From NCBI RefSeq assembly GCF_947496195.1, contig NZ_CANMBY010000001.1, forward strand, positions 62,001 to 126,000: a stretch of 64,000 nucleotides of DNA. Direction: 5' to 3'. The stretch's first letter is position 1, and each line of letters opens with the position of its first letter. The notes under the pieces were generated by a model. The model saw only the letters and a program-made list of their open reading frames with translations, was not told where the DNA came from and did no database searches. Positions 17,385-25,905 of the stretch are shown in pieces. The position numbers were made by a program, and so were the translations under genes. The stretch comes from an uncultured Polaribacter sp. GTDB lineage: Bacteria > Bacteroidota > Bacteroidia > Flavobacteriales > Flavobacteriaceae.

Positions 17385-18108
17385 TATTTAAACCTTCTTT
17401 CTCTAAATTTTGATAAAGATATTTTACAATTTCAACAGCATTTTCTGTGTCTCCATGAACACAAAATGTGTCTGCTTTTATTTTAGATTTAGTATTGTCA
17501 ATAGTTGTTACTAAACCTTTTTGTATAATATTTAAAACGTGTTCTAAAACTTCTTCTTTATTTAAAATTAATGCGTTTTTATATTTTCTAGATACTAAAG
17601 TTAAATCAACATTATAATTTCTATCTGCAAAAGCTTCATACTTAATTTTTATAGCATTCTTTAAAGCAACTTTTTCTATTACAGAATTATAAGGCACATA
17701 TAAATAACTATTTTTTAAATATTTTGCTGCACTACTAATAAATAAAGTAGCCAATTTATTATCAATAGCTATAGCATTATATAGCGCTCCATGTGGTTTT
17801 ATGTGATGTAATTTTCCGTTTTGTAAAGACAATCTTTCTAAAAATAAATCTAACTGAGATTGAATACTTTTTTTTAATGTATCATTAGAAATCTGTATTA
17901 ATTTTCTACCAAAGTTTTCTTGATCTGGAAAAGAAGGATGAGCCCCAATTTTAACTTTATGTTTAATTGCTAATTCTATAGTTTTATCAATAGAATTTTT
18001 ATCTCCAAAATGTCCACCACAAGCAATATTACAAGAAGAGATAAATGGCAATAATAAATGCTCATTATCTAAACCTTCACCAACATCACAGTTAATATCA
18101 ATTTTCAT
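17377..18108 (-). CDS. pxpA: 5-oxoprolinase subunit PxpA (LamB/YcsF family)
   Basis: Catalytic-type subunit of 5-oxoprolinase, 243 residues. Motifs of the LamB/YcsF family are clear: DINCDVGEG at the start, SSCNIACGGHFGDK, KIGAHPSFPDQENFGRK, KPHGALYN, EAFADRNY, and FCVHGDTENAVEI near the end. It follows the transporter gene by a single base and overlaps pxpB by 8 bp. Confidence 0.95.
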   Translation of the reverse strand: MKIDINCDVGEGLDNEHLLLPFISSCNIACGGHFGDKNSIDKTIELAIKHKVKIGAHPSFPDQENFGRKLIQISNDTLKKSIQSQLDLFLERLSLQNGKLHHIKPHGALYNAIAIDNKLATLFISSAAKYLKNSYLYVPYNSVIEKVALKNAIKIKYEAFADRNYNVDLTLVSRKYKNALILNKEEVLEHVLNIIQKGLVTTIDNTKSKIKADTFCVHGDTENAVEIVKYLYQNLEKEGLNID

Positions 18109-18109
18109 T

Positions 18110-19336
18110 TTATAAAAAATTAAACACTTTTAAAATTCCTTTAGCTCCTAAAAAAATAGCTATAGCTAAAATTATAAATCCTAAAATATTTTGAAATTTA
18201 CTGTTTACATAGTTTCCTAAAATATTCTTTTTATTCATAATCCATAATAAAATTCCTGCAATAACTGGTAATAACATACCATTTGCAACTTGAGCAAATT
18301 TTATAATTTCTATAGGTTTTATACCAATTGATGAAAATAAAACCCCTAAACAAAGAATGATAATCCAGACTAATCTAAATGATTTTGATTGTAAACCTCC
18401 TTTAAAACCTAAACAACCTTTTGCAACATAAGCAGCTGCCAAAGGTGCTGTTATTGCAGATGTTATGCCTGCAGCAAACAAACCTATTGCTAAAAAGTAT
18501 TTTGCAAAATTACCATATAAAGGAGCTAAGCCTTTTGCTAAATCTGCTGCGTTTAAAATGTTAGTAGAAGAAATAGAAGCAGCTGAAACTATAATAGCCA
18601 TAGATACTAAACCTCCTAAAAGTATAGAGATAAAAGTATCTTTTTTTGCAAATGTTAAATCTTCTTTTTTATGCCATCTTTCTTTAACTAAAGAAGCATG
18701 TAGAAACAAATTATAAGGTACAACTGTTGTTCCAATTAAACCAATAATGGTTAATAAGCTTTTATCAGGAAATCTAGGAACAAACATTCCTTTTAAAATT
18801 TGTAAAATATTAGGTTTAGTTACAACTGCAGTTATTACAAATGAAAAACTCATCAACAATACTAATGTAACTAGTGCTTTCTCTAGAAATTTATAATTAC
18901 CAATATAGAGTAAAACAAATGCAATTACACCAATAATGATACTCATTAAATTGATAGAAAAATCTCCAAAATTGTACTTAAACTCTCCAAAAATAGTTTC
19001 AAGACCTAAGATACCTCCACTTATATTACCTGCTTCATAAGAGGCATTACCAACAACAATTGCAGATAAAATTAAAATTGTAATACACAGTTTTAAAATT
19101 GGATTTTTTAATTCTTCTCTTATTACTTCAGATAGTCCTTTTTGAGAAATAATACCTAACCTTGCAGCCATTTCTTGCAATACAATAGTTGCAATAATAG
19201 AAAGCAACATAGCCCAAAGTAAATTAAAGCCAAAATTAACACCTGCTAAAGTACACAGGGTTACTGTACCTGGACCAATAAAAGCTGCTGCAACTAAAGT
19301 ACCTGGTCCTATATTTTGAAACCACTTTTTAATCAT
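18110..19336 (-). CDS. NRAMP-like transporter of the 5-oxoprolinase operon, lacking canonical metal ligands
   Basis: An 11-helix-type membrane protein of the NRAMP (SLC11) fold, 408 residues. In true Mn2+/Fe2+ carriers helix 1 has DPGN and helix 6 has MPH. Here the equivalent sites read GPGT (Gly21, Thr24) in AAFIGPGTVTL and VPY (Val206, Tyr208) in GTTVVPYNLFLHASL, so the side chains that hold the metal are gone while the surrounding fold is kept. It is the first gene of the pxpABC operon, one base before pxpA. Bacillus subtilis has a similar gene order (ycsG next to ycsF and kip genes). A role in 5-oxoproline or related substrate uptake is my inference. TATCTTTA at 19359-19366 on the minus strand is a near-consensus promoter. 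Confidence 0.85.
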   Translation of the reverse strand: MIKKWFQNIGPGTLVAAAFIGPGTVTLCTLAGVNFGFNLLWAMLLSIIATIVLQEMAARLGIISQKGLSEVIREELKNPILKLCITILILSAIVVGNASYEAGNISGGILGLETIFGEFKYNFGDFSINLMSIIIGVIAFVLLYIGNYKFLEKALVTLVLLMSFSFVITAVVTKPNILQILKGMFVPRFPDKSLLTIIGLIGTTVVPYNLFLHASLVKERWHKKEDLTFAKKDTFISILLGGLVSMAIIVSAASISSTNILNAADLAKGLAPLYGNFAKYFLAIGLFAAGITSAITAPLAAAYVAKGCLGFKGGLQSKSFRLVWIIILCLGVLFSSIGIKPIEIIKFAQVANGMLLPVIAGILLWIMNKKNILGNYVNSKFQNILGFIILAIAIFLGAKGILKVFNFL

Positions 19337-19381
19337 AAAAAAAAGAATTTTTACTGACTAAAGATACTTTTTTATAAAGAA

Positions 19382-19405
19382 AAACACCTCAAATTTGAGG
19401 TGTTT
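19382..19405 (-). terminator. Terminator of pckA
   Basis: A 9-bp perfect inverted repeat (19382-19390 with 19397-19405) with an AAATTT loop. In the minus-strand transcript it is followed by UUUUCUUU. It lies 28 bp beyond the pckA stop and before the pxp operon promoter. Confidence 0.85.
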
Positions 19406-19433
19406 CTGTGTAAATTAATAATTATGAACTTTA

Positions 19434-21044
19434 TTAATAAGCATATCTTTGAGGACCACCTCTTCTAATTTCTTCATTCGCATATTCTTCGAATTGCTTA
19501 AAATTATTTCTAAACGCATTAGATAACTTAAAAGCTGTTTCATAGTAAGCCTGATCATTATTCCAAGTAGCTCTAGGACTTAGTAATTCAGTTGGAACAC
19601 CAGGACAAGATCTTGGTTGTGCTACTCCAAAAACAGAATGTATATGATAGTCTTCGTATGTGTAATCTCCTAATTTCCCATCTAAAACAGCGCTAATCAT
19701 GGCTCTTGTATATTTTAATGGCATTCTTCTACCTACACCATATTTACCTCCAGACCAGCCTGTATTTACTAACCAAACATTAACCCCAGCTTCTTTCATT
19801 TTTTTGCTTAACATTTCAGCATATCTTGTTGGATGTAAAGGCATAAATGGTGCACCAAAACAAGCTGAAAAACTTGGCACTGGCTCAGTAACACCAGCTT
19901 CTGTACCAGCTACTTTTGCTGTATAACCAGAAATAAAGTGATAAGCTGCTTGTGCAGGTGTTAACTTTGAAATTGGAGGCAACACTCCAAATGCATCAGC
20001 TGTTAAAAAGAAAATATTCTTTGGGTTTTTTCCTATTGAAGGTTTTTGAATATTTTCTATATGATAAATAGGATAACTAACTCTTGTATTTTGTGTAATA
20101 GAAGTATCAGCAAAATCTACATTGCCTTCACTATCCATAATAACATTTTCTAAAATTGCTCCTTTTTTAATAGCAGCATAAATTTCTGGTTCTTGTTCTT
20201 GTGATAAATTAATCACTTTTGCATAACATCCACCTTCAAAATTAAAGACAGTATTTTCTGCTGTCCAACCATGTTCATCATCTCCAATTAAACTTCTATT
20301 TGGATCTGTAGAAAGAGTTGTTTTTCCTGTTCCTGAAAGTCCAAAGAAAATAGCTGTATCACCAGCTGCACCAACATTTGCAGAACAATGCATTGGTAAA
20401 GTATTTTTATCTACTGGTAATATGAAATTTAGGGCAGAAAAAATTCCTTTTTTAATTTCACCTGTATAACCTGTACCTCCAATTAATGCAATCTTTTTAG
20501 AAAAATTTAAAATTGCAAAATTATGTTGACGAGTACCATCTACTTCAGGATTTGCCATAAAACCAGGGGCATTAATAACTGTCCATTCAGGAGAAAAATC
20601 TTTTAACTCTTTTTCTGTTGGTCTTAAGAACATATTGTAAGCAAACATATTGCTCCAAGGATATTCGTTAACCACTCTTATATTTAGCTTGTAGTTTTCA
20701 TCTGCACAAGCGTAACTGTCTCTAACATAAATTTCTTTTTCTGATAAGTAGTTTACAACTTTATCATACAATTGGTCAAACTTATCTTCTTCAAATGGTA
20801 AGTTAATATTACTCCACCAAACTTCATCTTTTGTAACATTATCTTTTACAATAAATCGATCCATTGGAGAACGACCTGTAAATTCACCAGTATTTACAGC
20901 AATTGCACCTAAAGAAGATTCTACTCCTTGTTTTTTTAGTAAAGTTTCTTTGTGTAAATCTGCAGAAGAAAGTTGATAATTAATTTTTGCATTTTTGATT
21001 CCTAGACTATTTAACGAAATCGATTTCGTATTTGTATCTACCAT
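19434..21044 (-). CDS. pckA: Phosphoenolpyruvate carboxykinase (ATP)
   Basis: Converts oxaloacetate to phosphoenolpyruvate with ATP, the entry step of gluconeogenesis. Visible motifs: NTGEFTGRSPMDRFIV, the P-loop FFGLSGTGKTTLS, LIGDDEHGW with the metal-binding Asp pair, and YTAKVAGTEAGV. I place the start at the ATG at 21044, giving 536 residues, close to the E. coli length. A TTG 33 bp further upstream would fall inside the predicted -7 element and adds no conserved sequence. Monocistronic, with its own promoter and terminator. A 16-bp palindrome lies just inside the coding region. Confidence 0.96.
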   Translation of the reverse strand: MVDTNTKSISLNSLGIKNAKINYQLSSADLHKETLLKKQGVESSLGAIAVNTGEFTGRSPMDRFIVKDNVTKDEVWWSNINLPFEEDKFDQLYDKVVNYLSEKEIYVRDSYACADENYKLNIRVVNEYPWSNMFAYNMFLRPTEKELKDFSPEWTVINAPGFMANPEVDGTRQHNFAILNFSKKIALIGGTGYTGEIKKGIFSALNFILPVDKNTLPMHCSANVGAAGDTAIFFGLSGTGKTTLSTDPNRSLIGDDEHGWTAENTVFNFEGGCYAKVINLSQEQEPEIYAAIKKGAILENVIMDSEGNVDFADTSITQNTRVSYPIYHIENIQKPSIGKNPKNIFFLTADAFGVLPPISKLTPAQAAYHFISGYTAKVAGTEAGVTEPVPSFSACFGAPFMPLHPTRYAEMLSKKMKEAGVNVWLVNTGWSGGKYGVGRRMPLKYTRAMISAVLDGKLGDYTYEDYHIHSVFGVAQPRSCPGVPTELLSPRATWNNDQAYYETAFKLSNAFRNNFKQFEEYANEEIRRGGPQRYAY

Positions 21045-21074
21045 ATCAATGTTTTTTTGTTTTTTAATTACAGA

Positions 21075-21082
21075 CAAAATTA
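21075..21082 (-). promoter_or_regulatory. Promoter -7 element of pckA
   Basis: On the minus strand this reads TAATTTTG, an exact TAnnTTTG match. Transcription would start near 21071, about 27 bases before the chosen ATG at 21044, and this excludes the upstream TTG at 21077 as a start codon. Confidence 0.6.
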
Positions 21083-21130
21083 AACAATATTTTTAGACGG
21101 GCATATTTTCGTGCGATTTTTATAAAAAAA

Positions 21131-21511
21131 TTAATTCTTATTCATTTTTTTTGCGAATATCACAATCATAAGCAACCAACCTATTATAAAAAATAAGCCA
21201 CCTAAAGGTGTAATAAACCAAATTGATTTTGCTGTTATTTGAGTTAATTGAATAAGATATATAGAGCCAGAAAAAAGTAGAATGGCAATAAAAAATAAAA
21301 TACTAATAGTATTTTTTTGTTTTGTAGTAAAACCATCAAAGAGATTAACTATTAATAAAACAATAACATGATACATTTGGTATCTAACAGCAGTTTCAAT
21401 ACTATTAAGCTGTTCTACTGACAATATTTCTTTTAAAGCATGTGCTCCAAAAGCTCCTAAAATAATTGCAGTTAATCCTAAAAAACAAGTAATAATTAAA
21501 TTTTTAAACAT
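21131..21511 (-). CDS. DUF423 membrane protein (YgdD-like)
   Basis: A 126-residue inner-membrane protein with four hydrophobic segments. The DUF423 signature is visible in the first part: LGLTAIILGAFGAHALKEIL and QLNSIETAVRYQMYHVIVLL, and later TPLGGLFFIIGWLLMI. Function of the family is not established. It lies between pckA and the divergent saccharopine dehydrogenase-like gene. Confidence 0.9.
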   Translation of the reverse strand: MFKNLIITCFLGLTAIILGAFGAHALKEILSVEQLNSIETAVRYQMYHVIVLLIVNLFDGFTTKQKNTISILFFIAILLFSGSIYLIQLTQITAKSIWFITPLGGLFFIIGWLLMIVIFAKKMNKN

Positions 21512-21582
21512 TTATTGAGGTTTTTGTTTAATTTTAAACAATTATAGTATCTTCGTTATTATACAAAAATACGTTAATCCTT

Positions 21583-22950
21583 ATGAAAAACATTTTGATT
21601 ATTGGTGCAGGTAAATCTAGTTCATCACTTATAAAATATTTGTTAGAAAAATCTGATGAAGAAAAACTAAAGATAATTATTGCAGATATTTCTATAGAAA
21701 ATGCTTTAGAACTTATAGATAATCATAAAAATGCAAGTGCAATTATTTTTGATGTTTTTAATAAAAATCAAAGAAAACAAGAAATAGAAAAGTCTGATAT
21801 TGTAATTTCTATGTTGCCTGCAAGATTTCATATAGAGGTAGCTAAAGATTGCTTATTATTTAATAAGCATATGGTTACTGCTTCTTACATTTCTAAAGAA
21901 ATGAAAGCTTTAGATAGTGAAGCCAAACAAAAAGGGTTAATTTTTATGAATGAAATTGGTTTAGACCCTGGTTTAGACCATATGAGTGCCATGCAAGTTA
22001 TTGATAGAATAAGAGATAATAATGCTAAGATATTATTATTTGAATCTTTTTGTGGAGGATTAGTGGCACCAGAAAGTGATAATAATCTTTGGAATTATAA
22101 ATTTACTTGGAATCCAAGAAATGTAGTATTAGCAGGTCAAGGAGGAGCTGCTATGTTTATTCAAGAAGGCACTTATAAGTACATCCCTTATCACAAACTA
22201 TTTCGTAGAACTGAGTTTTTGAATATTAATAATCAAAAATTTGAAGCTTATGCTAATAGAGATTCTTTAAAATACAGAAGTGTTTATGGGTTAGATAATA
22301 TACCTACAATGTATAGAGGTACAATAAGAAAAGTTGGTTTTTCAAGAGCTTGGAATATTTTTGTTCAATTAGGGATGACAGATGATTCTTACATCATAGA
22401 AGATTCAGAAAACATGAGTTACAGAGATTTTGTTAATTTATTTTTAGCTTATTCTCCTTCAGATTCTGTAGAATTAAAATTACGCTCATATCTAAAAATT
22501 GATCAAGATGATGTAATGTGGGAAAAATTAGTTGAATTAGATCTTTTTAATCCAAATAAAAAAATTGGATTACAGAATGCAACTCCAGCACAAATGCTTC
22601 AGAAAATCTTACAAGATTCTTGGACTTTACAAAAAGATGACAAAGATATGATAGTTATGCAGCATTTATTTGGATATGAAATTGATGGAGAAAAACGACA
22701 AATAGAAAGTAGTTTAATTGTAGAAGGAGAAAACCAAACCTATACAGCTATGGCTAAAACTGTTGGTTTGCCTGTTGCAATTGCTACTTTAAAAATTTTA
22801 AAAGGTGAAATAAAAACACCAGGAGTTCAATTACCAATATCAAAAGAAGTTTATATTCCTATTTTAAAAGAATTAGAATTACATGGGATAAAATTTACTG
22901 AACGAAAAGTAAAATACTTAGGTTATAATCCCAATCATGTAATGGGTTAA
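21583..22950 (+). CDS. Saccharopine dehydrogenase-family protein
   Basis: A 455-residue NAD(P)-dependent oxidoreductase. The N-terminus has a Rossmann fold (ILIIGAGKSSSSLIKYL, then IVISMLPARFHIEVAKDC), and the remainder is the saccharopine dehydrogenase C-terminal domain with FMNEIGLDPGLDHMSAMQ and FCGGLVAPESDNN. That pattern is closest to the glutamate-forming saccharopine reductase used in lysine metabolism. Homospermidine synthase-type enzymes share the fold, so the substrate is not certain. No lysine-pathway neighbour is present. Its stop abuts that of trmN6 on the other strand. Confidence 0.85.
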   Translation: MKNILIIGAGKSSSSLIKYLLEKSDEEKLKIIIADISIENALELIDNHKNASAIIFDVFNKNQRKQEIEKSDIVISMLPARFHIEVAKDCLLFNKHMVTASYISKEMKALDSEAKQKGLIFMNEIGLDPGLDHMSAMQVIDRIRDNNAKILLFESFCGGLVAPESDNNLWNYKFTWNPRNVVLAGQGGAAMFIQEGTYKYIPYHKLFRRTEFLNINNQKFEAYANRDSLKYRSVYGLDNIPTMYRGTIRKVGFSRAWNIFVQLGMTDDSYIIEDSENMSYRDFVNLFLAYSPSDSVELKLRSYLKIDQDDVMWEKLVELDLFNPNKKIGLQNATPAQMLQKILQDSWTLQKDDKDMIVMQHLFGYEIDGEKRQIESSLIVEGENQTYTAMAKTVGLPVAIATLKILKGEIKTPGVQLPISKEVYIPILKELELHGIKFTERKVKYLGYNPNHVMG

Positions 22951-23673
22951 TTACATTTTTAAATAAAAATCTTTAGTTAAATTGATATATTCATCTGTGT
23001 ATTGATGACGTTTAATCTCAATTGTTAAATTTTCTTTTTTAAGTTTTTTATCTTCAAAAGAAAATTCTAAAAGACTTCTTTTAAATGCTGATGAAGGATT
23101 TCCTTTAACATGGCAAACCCTATTTAAAAATAGATTATTTTCTTTTGCTAATTCAACAAAAACTTGTTCTTCTTTAAAAGGTATAATTACCGCAAATTTT
23201 CCTTTTTTAGATAAAATTTTTGACACTCCTTTTAGCAATTCATTAAATGATAAAGAAGTGGTAAACCTAGCTTTATTTCTAGCATCGTTTTTAGACTCAA
23301 ACTCATCTGTATAAAAAGGAGGATTAGATATGATTAAATCATAAGTTTCATCTTCCACTGCAATTTCGTCAGCAAAATTTTGAAAAGAAGAATGATAACA
23401 ATACAAACGATCTCCCCAATTAGAATTTTCAAAATTAGTTACGGTTTGCTCATATGCATCATTATCAATTTCAACTGCATCAATGGTTAATGCAAAAGAA
23501 CGTTGTGCTAACATTAATGCTATAATTCCAGTTCCAGAACCTACATCTAATATTGAATCTATCTCATTTTCTAAGAAAACCCAAGCACCTAATAAAACTG
23601 CATCTGTACCAATTTTCATAGCAGTTTTATCTTGATGTATTGAAAATTCTTTAAACTTAAATAATGTACTCAT
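22951..23673 (-). CDS. trmN6: tRNA1(Val) (adenine(37)-N6)-methyltransferase
   Basis: SAM-dependent methyltransferase, 240 residues, of the YfiC/TrmN6 type that modifies A37 of tRNA-Val. Motif I is ILDVGSGTGIIALMLAQRS and the catalytic adenine-methylating motif NPPFY follows in DLIISNPPFYTDEF. KFKEFSIHQDKTAMKIGTDA (residues 6-25) is typical of the family start. A -7 element ends 4 bases before the ATG, so the mRNA may have no leader. Confidence 0.9.
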   Translation of the reverse strand: MSTLFKFKEFSIHQDKTAMKIGTDAVLLGAWVFLENEIDSILDVGSGTGIIALMLAQRSFALTIDAVEIDNDAYEQTVTNFENSNWGDRLYCYHSSFQNFADEIAVEDETYDLIISNPPFYTDEFESKNDARNKARFTTSLSFNELLKGVSKILSKKGKFAVIIPFKEEQVFVELAKENNLFLNRVCHVKGNPSSAFKRSLLEFSFEDKKLKKENLTIEIKRHQYTDEYINLTKDFYLKM

Positions 23674-23677
23674 AGAT

Positions 23678-23685
23678 CAAAAATA
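23678..23685 (-). promoter_or_regulatory. Promoter -7 element of trmN6, giving a possibly leaderless mRNA
   Basis: TATTTTTG on the minus strand, an exact consensus match, with its last base only 4 bases from the ATG at 23673. Since the element is centred near -7, the transcript would begin at or next to the A of the start codon. Confidence 0.55.
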
Positions 23686-23709
23686 CTGTAAAATTAACTT
23701 AATTATAGG

Positions 23710-23731
23710 TTTTGTATTGGTTTTGTATTGG
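23710..23731 (+). repeat. Tandem 11-bp repeat upstream of the GH16 gene
   Basis: TTTTGTATTGG occurs twice, head to tail and without mismatch (23710-23720 and 23721-23731), about 55 bp before the chosen GH16 start. It may be a regulator site or part of the promoter, since each copy holds a TTTTG, or a replication slippage product. Confidence 0.7.
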
Positions 23732-23786
23732 TCTATCATTTCAAAAATCAAACTACAACAGATATCTTTGGCTTGATTACAAAAAA

Positions 23787-25355
23787 ATGAACATGTCTCA
23801 AAAATACTTTTCAACTTTACTTACTTTAATATTAATTACTTCATCAATATTTTCTCAGCAAATGCCAATTGATTTTGAAAACAACAATCATGTGTTTTCA
23901 GGTTTTAGTGGTGCAAGTTTTTCTAAAAGAAATGATCCTAATAATGCATCAAATAAAGTAGGTCAATTTAACAATAATGGCAATGATGCTAATCAAGGTT
24001 TTTGGATTGATTTAACAAGAGATATAGACATTACAAATCAAAAAGAAATAACATTGTCTTTTTACGCTTTTGATCCAAATACGCATACTATTTTATTAAA
24101 ATTAGAAAACGGTACAAATGCTGATGTAGAAGTTTCACAATCAGTAACAAGTGGTAATGCAAATACTTGGCAAAATTTTACTTTCGATTTTTCTAATGCA
24201 AAATTATCAGGAACTAACAATACTATAAATGCAACTGGAACATATAGAAAACTAGTTATTTTTATTGATATAGGAGTACCAACTGCTGGTACTTATTTAT
24301 TAGAAAACATTACTGACGGATCAACACCTACAGATCCAAATGCTTTAGATGTTGAGTATACAACCCTTGTTTGGTCAGATGAATTTGATGGCAACATATT
24401 AGACACTAATAAATGGCATCATCAAACTTTTGGGCCAAATGGAGGAAGATGGTTTAATGGAGAATTACAACACTATACAGATAGCCCAACAAACTCATTT
24501 GTTTCTAATGGTAATTTAAATATAGTTGCTAAAAAAGAAACTAAAACTCTAAATGGAGTTACTTTAGATTATACTTCTGCAAGATTAAACTCTAAATATG
24601 CTTTTACATATGGTAGAGTTGATGTTAGAGCAAAATTACCAGAAGGTGCTGGAACTTGGCCAGCAATTTGGACTCTTGGTAAAAATATAAGTGAACCAGG
24701 AGCTTATTGGGAAACACAGGGTTTTGGAACGACACCTTGGCCAGCTTGTGGGGAAATTGATATTATGGAACATGGTTTACACGCAACTAATGTGGTTTCA
24801 AGTGCCTTGCATACACCATCTAGTTCTGGAGCTACTGTTAACACAGCAACAAAAATGTTAACAGATGTAGCTAATAATTATCATGTTTATTCTATGAATT
24901 GGTCTCCAAATCAAATTGCTTTTTTAGTTGATGGTGAAGTTTATTATACTTATAAACCATCTACACAAAACAGTAGTACATGGCCTTTTGATTTAGATCA
25001 ATTCTTATTGCTAAATGTTGCTCTAGGAGGAATTGGTGGTACTGTAGATCCAAATTATACAGAAAGTAGTATGATCATCGATTATGTAAGAGTATACCAA
25101 CAAAGTACAGCAAGTACTGACGACTTTTTTAGCTCAAAATTTGTGGTTTATCCAAATCCTGCTAAAGAAAGTGTAAAAATAAAAACTAAAGAAAATATAG
25201 ATAAAATAGAGATTTATTCATCATTAGGACAAAAAGTATATTCTAAAAGTTCTAAAATAAATGAAATAAATACAAGAACTTTAACATCAGGTGTGTACCT
25301 TGTAAAGATTCACTCAAATAACAAGGTAGTAAACAAAAAACTTATTAAAGAATAA
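23787..25355 (+). CDS. Secreted GH16 beta-glucanase (laminarinase-like) with T9SS domain
   Basis: Predicted endo-beta-glucanase for laminarin-type algal glucan. I start at the ATG at 23787 (522 residues); it gives a signal peptide (SQKYFSTLLTLILITSSIFS), whereas the longer frame uses TTG and adds no export signal. After the signal comes a beta-rich carbohydrate-binding-like region of about 160 residues, then GH16 with LVWSDEFDG at its start and the catalytic CGEIDIMEHG, whose first Glu is the nucleophile and last Glu the acid/base. The last 75 residues (VYPNPAKESVKI to the end) are a T9SS type A sorting domain, so the enzyme is exported and probably surface-bound or released. Confidence 0.9.
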   Translation: MNMSQKYFSTLLTLILITSSIFSQQMPIDFENNNHVFSGFSGASFSKRNDPNNASNKVGQFNNNGNDANQGFWIDLTRDIDITNQKEITLSFYAFDPNTHTILLKLENGTNADVEVSQSVTSGNANTWQNFTFDFSNAKLSGTNNTINATGTYRKLVIFIDIGVPTAGTYLLENITDGSTPTDPNALDVEYTTLVWSDEFDGNILDTNKWHHQTFGPNGGRWFNGELQHYTDSPTNSFVSNGNLNIVAKKETKTLNGVTLDYTSARLNSKYAFTYGRVDVRAKLPEGAGTWPAIWTLGKNISEPGAYWETQGFGTTPWPACGEIDIMEHGLHATNVVSSALHTPSSSGATVNTATKMLTDVANNYHVYSMNWSPNQIAFLVDGEVYYTYKPSTQNSSTWPFDLDQFLLLNVALGGIGGTVDPNYTESSMIIDYVRVYQQSTASTDDFFSSKFVVYPNPAKESVKIKTKENIDKIEIYSSLGQKVYSKSSKINEINTRTLTSGVYLVKIHSNNKVVNKKLIKE

Positions 25356-25394
25356 TTAAGGATTTTTTTATTTTTGCCTTTTAAATAATTTTTA

Positions 25395-25805
25395 ATGAAA
25401 AATCTTTTATTGCTTTTAAGTATATTCTTCTTTATTTCTTGCACACCTGTTGGTGAAACTGTAGAAGAAATTCCATTAACTGAAACAGATGTTAGGTTAG
25501 AATTTTACACTCAAGAGTCTAACTACGATGAAATAGAGTTCTCTTATTATGACAATAAAACAGATAAATTTAATAATGAAACTTTAGTTTTTAACTATGA
25601 CAATAGTGGTAATCCACTACCATTAATTGTAAATTGGGAAGACTTTGGCTATAAATATGTGAGAGGTGAAGCTTATAGAAATAATTTCAGTATCGCAGAA
25701 CTTACGTTAAAGCTTTATGTAAATGATGAATTAGTTTACGAAGAAACTCAAGCTGGAAATAGCAACGCTTATGCACGAGTTGTTTTTGATCATACTATAA
25801 ATTAA
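25395..25805 (+). CDS. Small lipoprotein, unknown
   Basis: A 136-residue protein with a lipoprotein signal (LLLLLSIFFFISCTPVGE, Cys at about residue 16). The rest looks like a single beta-sandwich: alternating short strands such as EFYTQESNYDEIEFSYYD and LTLKLYVNDELVYEE. I do not recognise a family. It starts 39 bp after the GH16 stop in the same direction, so a surface role linked to glucan use is possible but unproven. Confidence 0.7.
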   Translation: MKNLLLLLSIFFFISCTPVGETVEEIPLTETDVRLEFYTQESNYDEIEFSYYDNKTDKFNNETLVFNYDNSGNPLPLIVNWEDFGYKYVRGEAYRNNFSIAELTLKLYVNDELVYEETQAGNSNAYARVVFDHTIN

Positions 25806-25816
25806 ATAAGTTTTTG

Positions 25817-25903
25817 CAGAGAGGAAGGGATTCGAACCCTCGATACTATTTCTAGTATACTACCTTTCCAGGGTAGCCAGATAAACCACTCTTGCACCTC
25901 TCT
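25817..25903 (-). tRNA. tRNA-Ser(GGA)
   Basis: On the minus strand the sequence folds as a class II tRNA: 7-bp acceptor stem AGAGAGG/CCTCTCT, anticodon stem CTACC/GGTAG around loop CTGGAAA with anticodon GGA, a long variable arm (TATACTAGAAATAGTAT), and a T arm GAGGGTTCGAATCCCTT. The discriminator base is G, as in serine tRNAs, and no CCA is encoded. Its 5' end lies 2 bases after the rimM stop codon in the same direction, so it must be cut out of the rpsP-rimM transcript or have a promoter within rimM. Confidence 0.97.
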
Positions 25904-25905
25904 AA

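Noticed and set aside
18110-19336. Calling the NRAMP-like protein MntH
   Set aside because: The metal ligands of helices 1 and 6 are replaced and the operon is for 5-oxoproline.
21045-21077. Upstream TTG start for pckA
   Set aside because: It overlaps the exact -7 promoter element and adds no conserved residues.
23712-23786. Upstream TTG start for the GH16 protein
   Set aside because: It would bury the signal peptide behind 25 polar and aromatic residues and start inside the tandem repeat.
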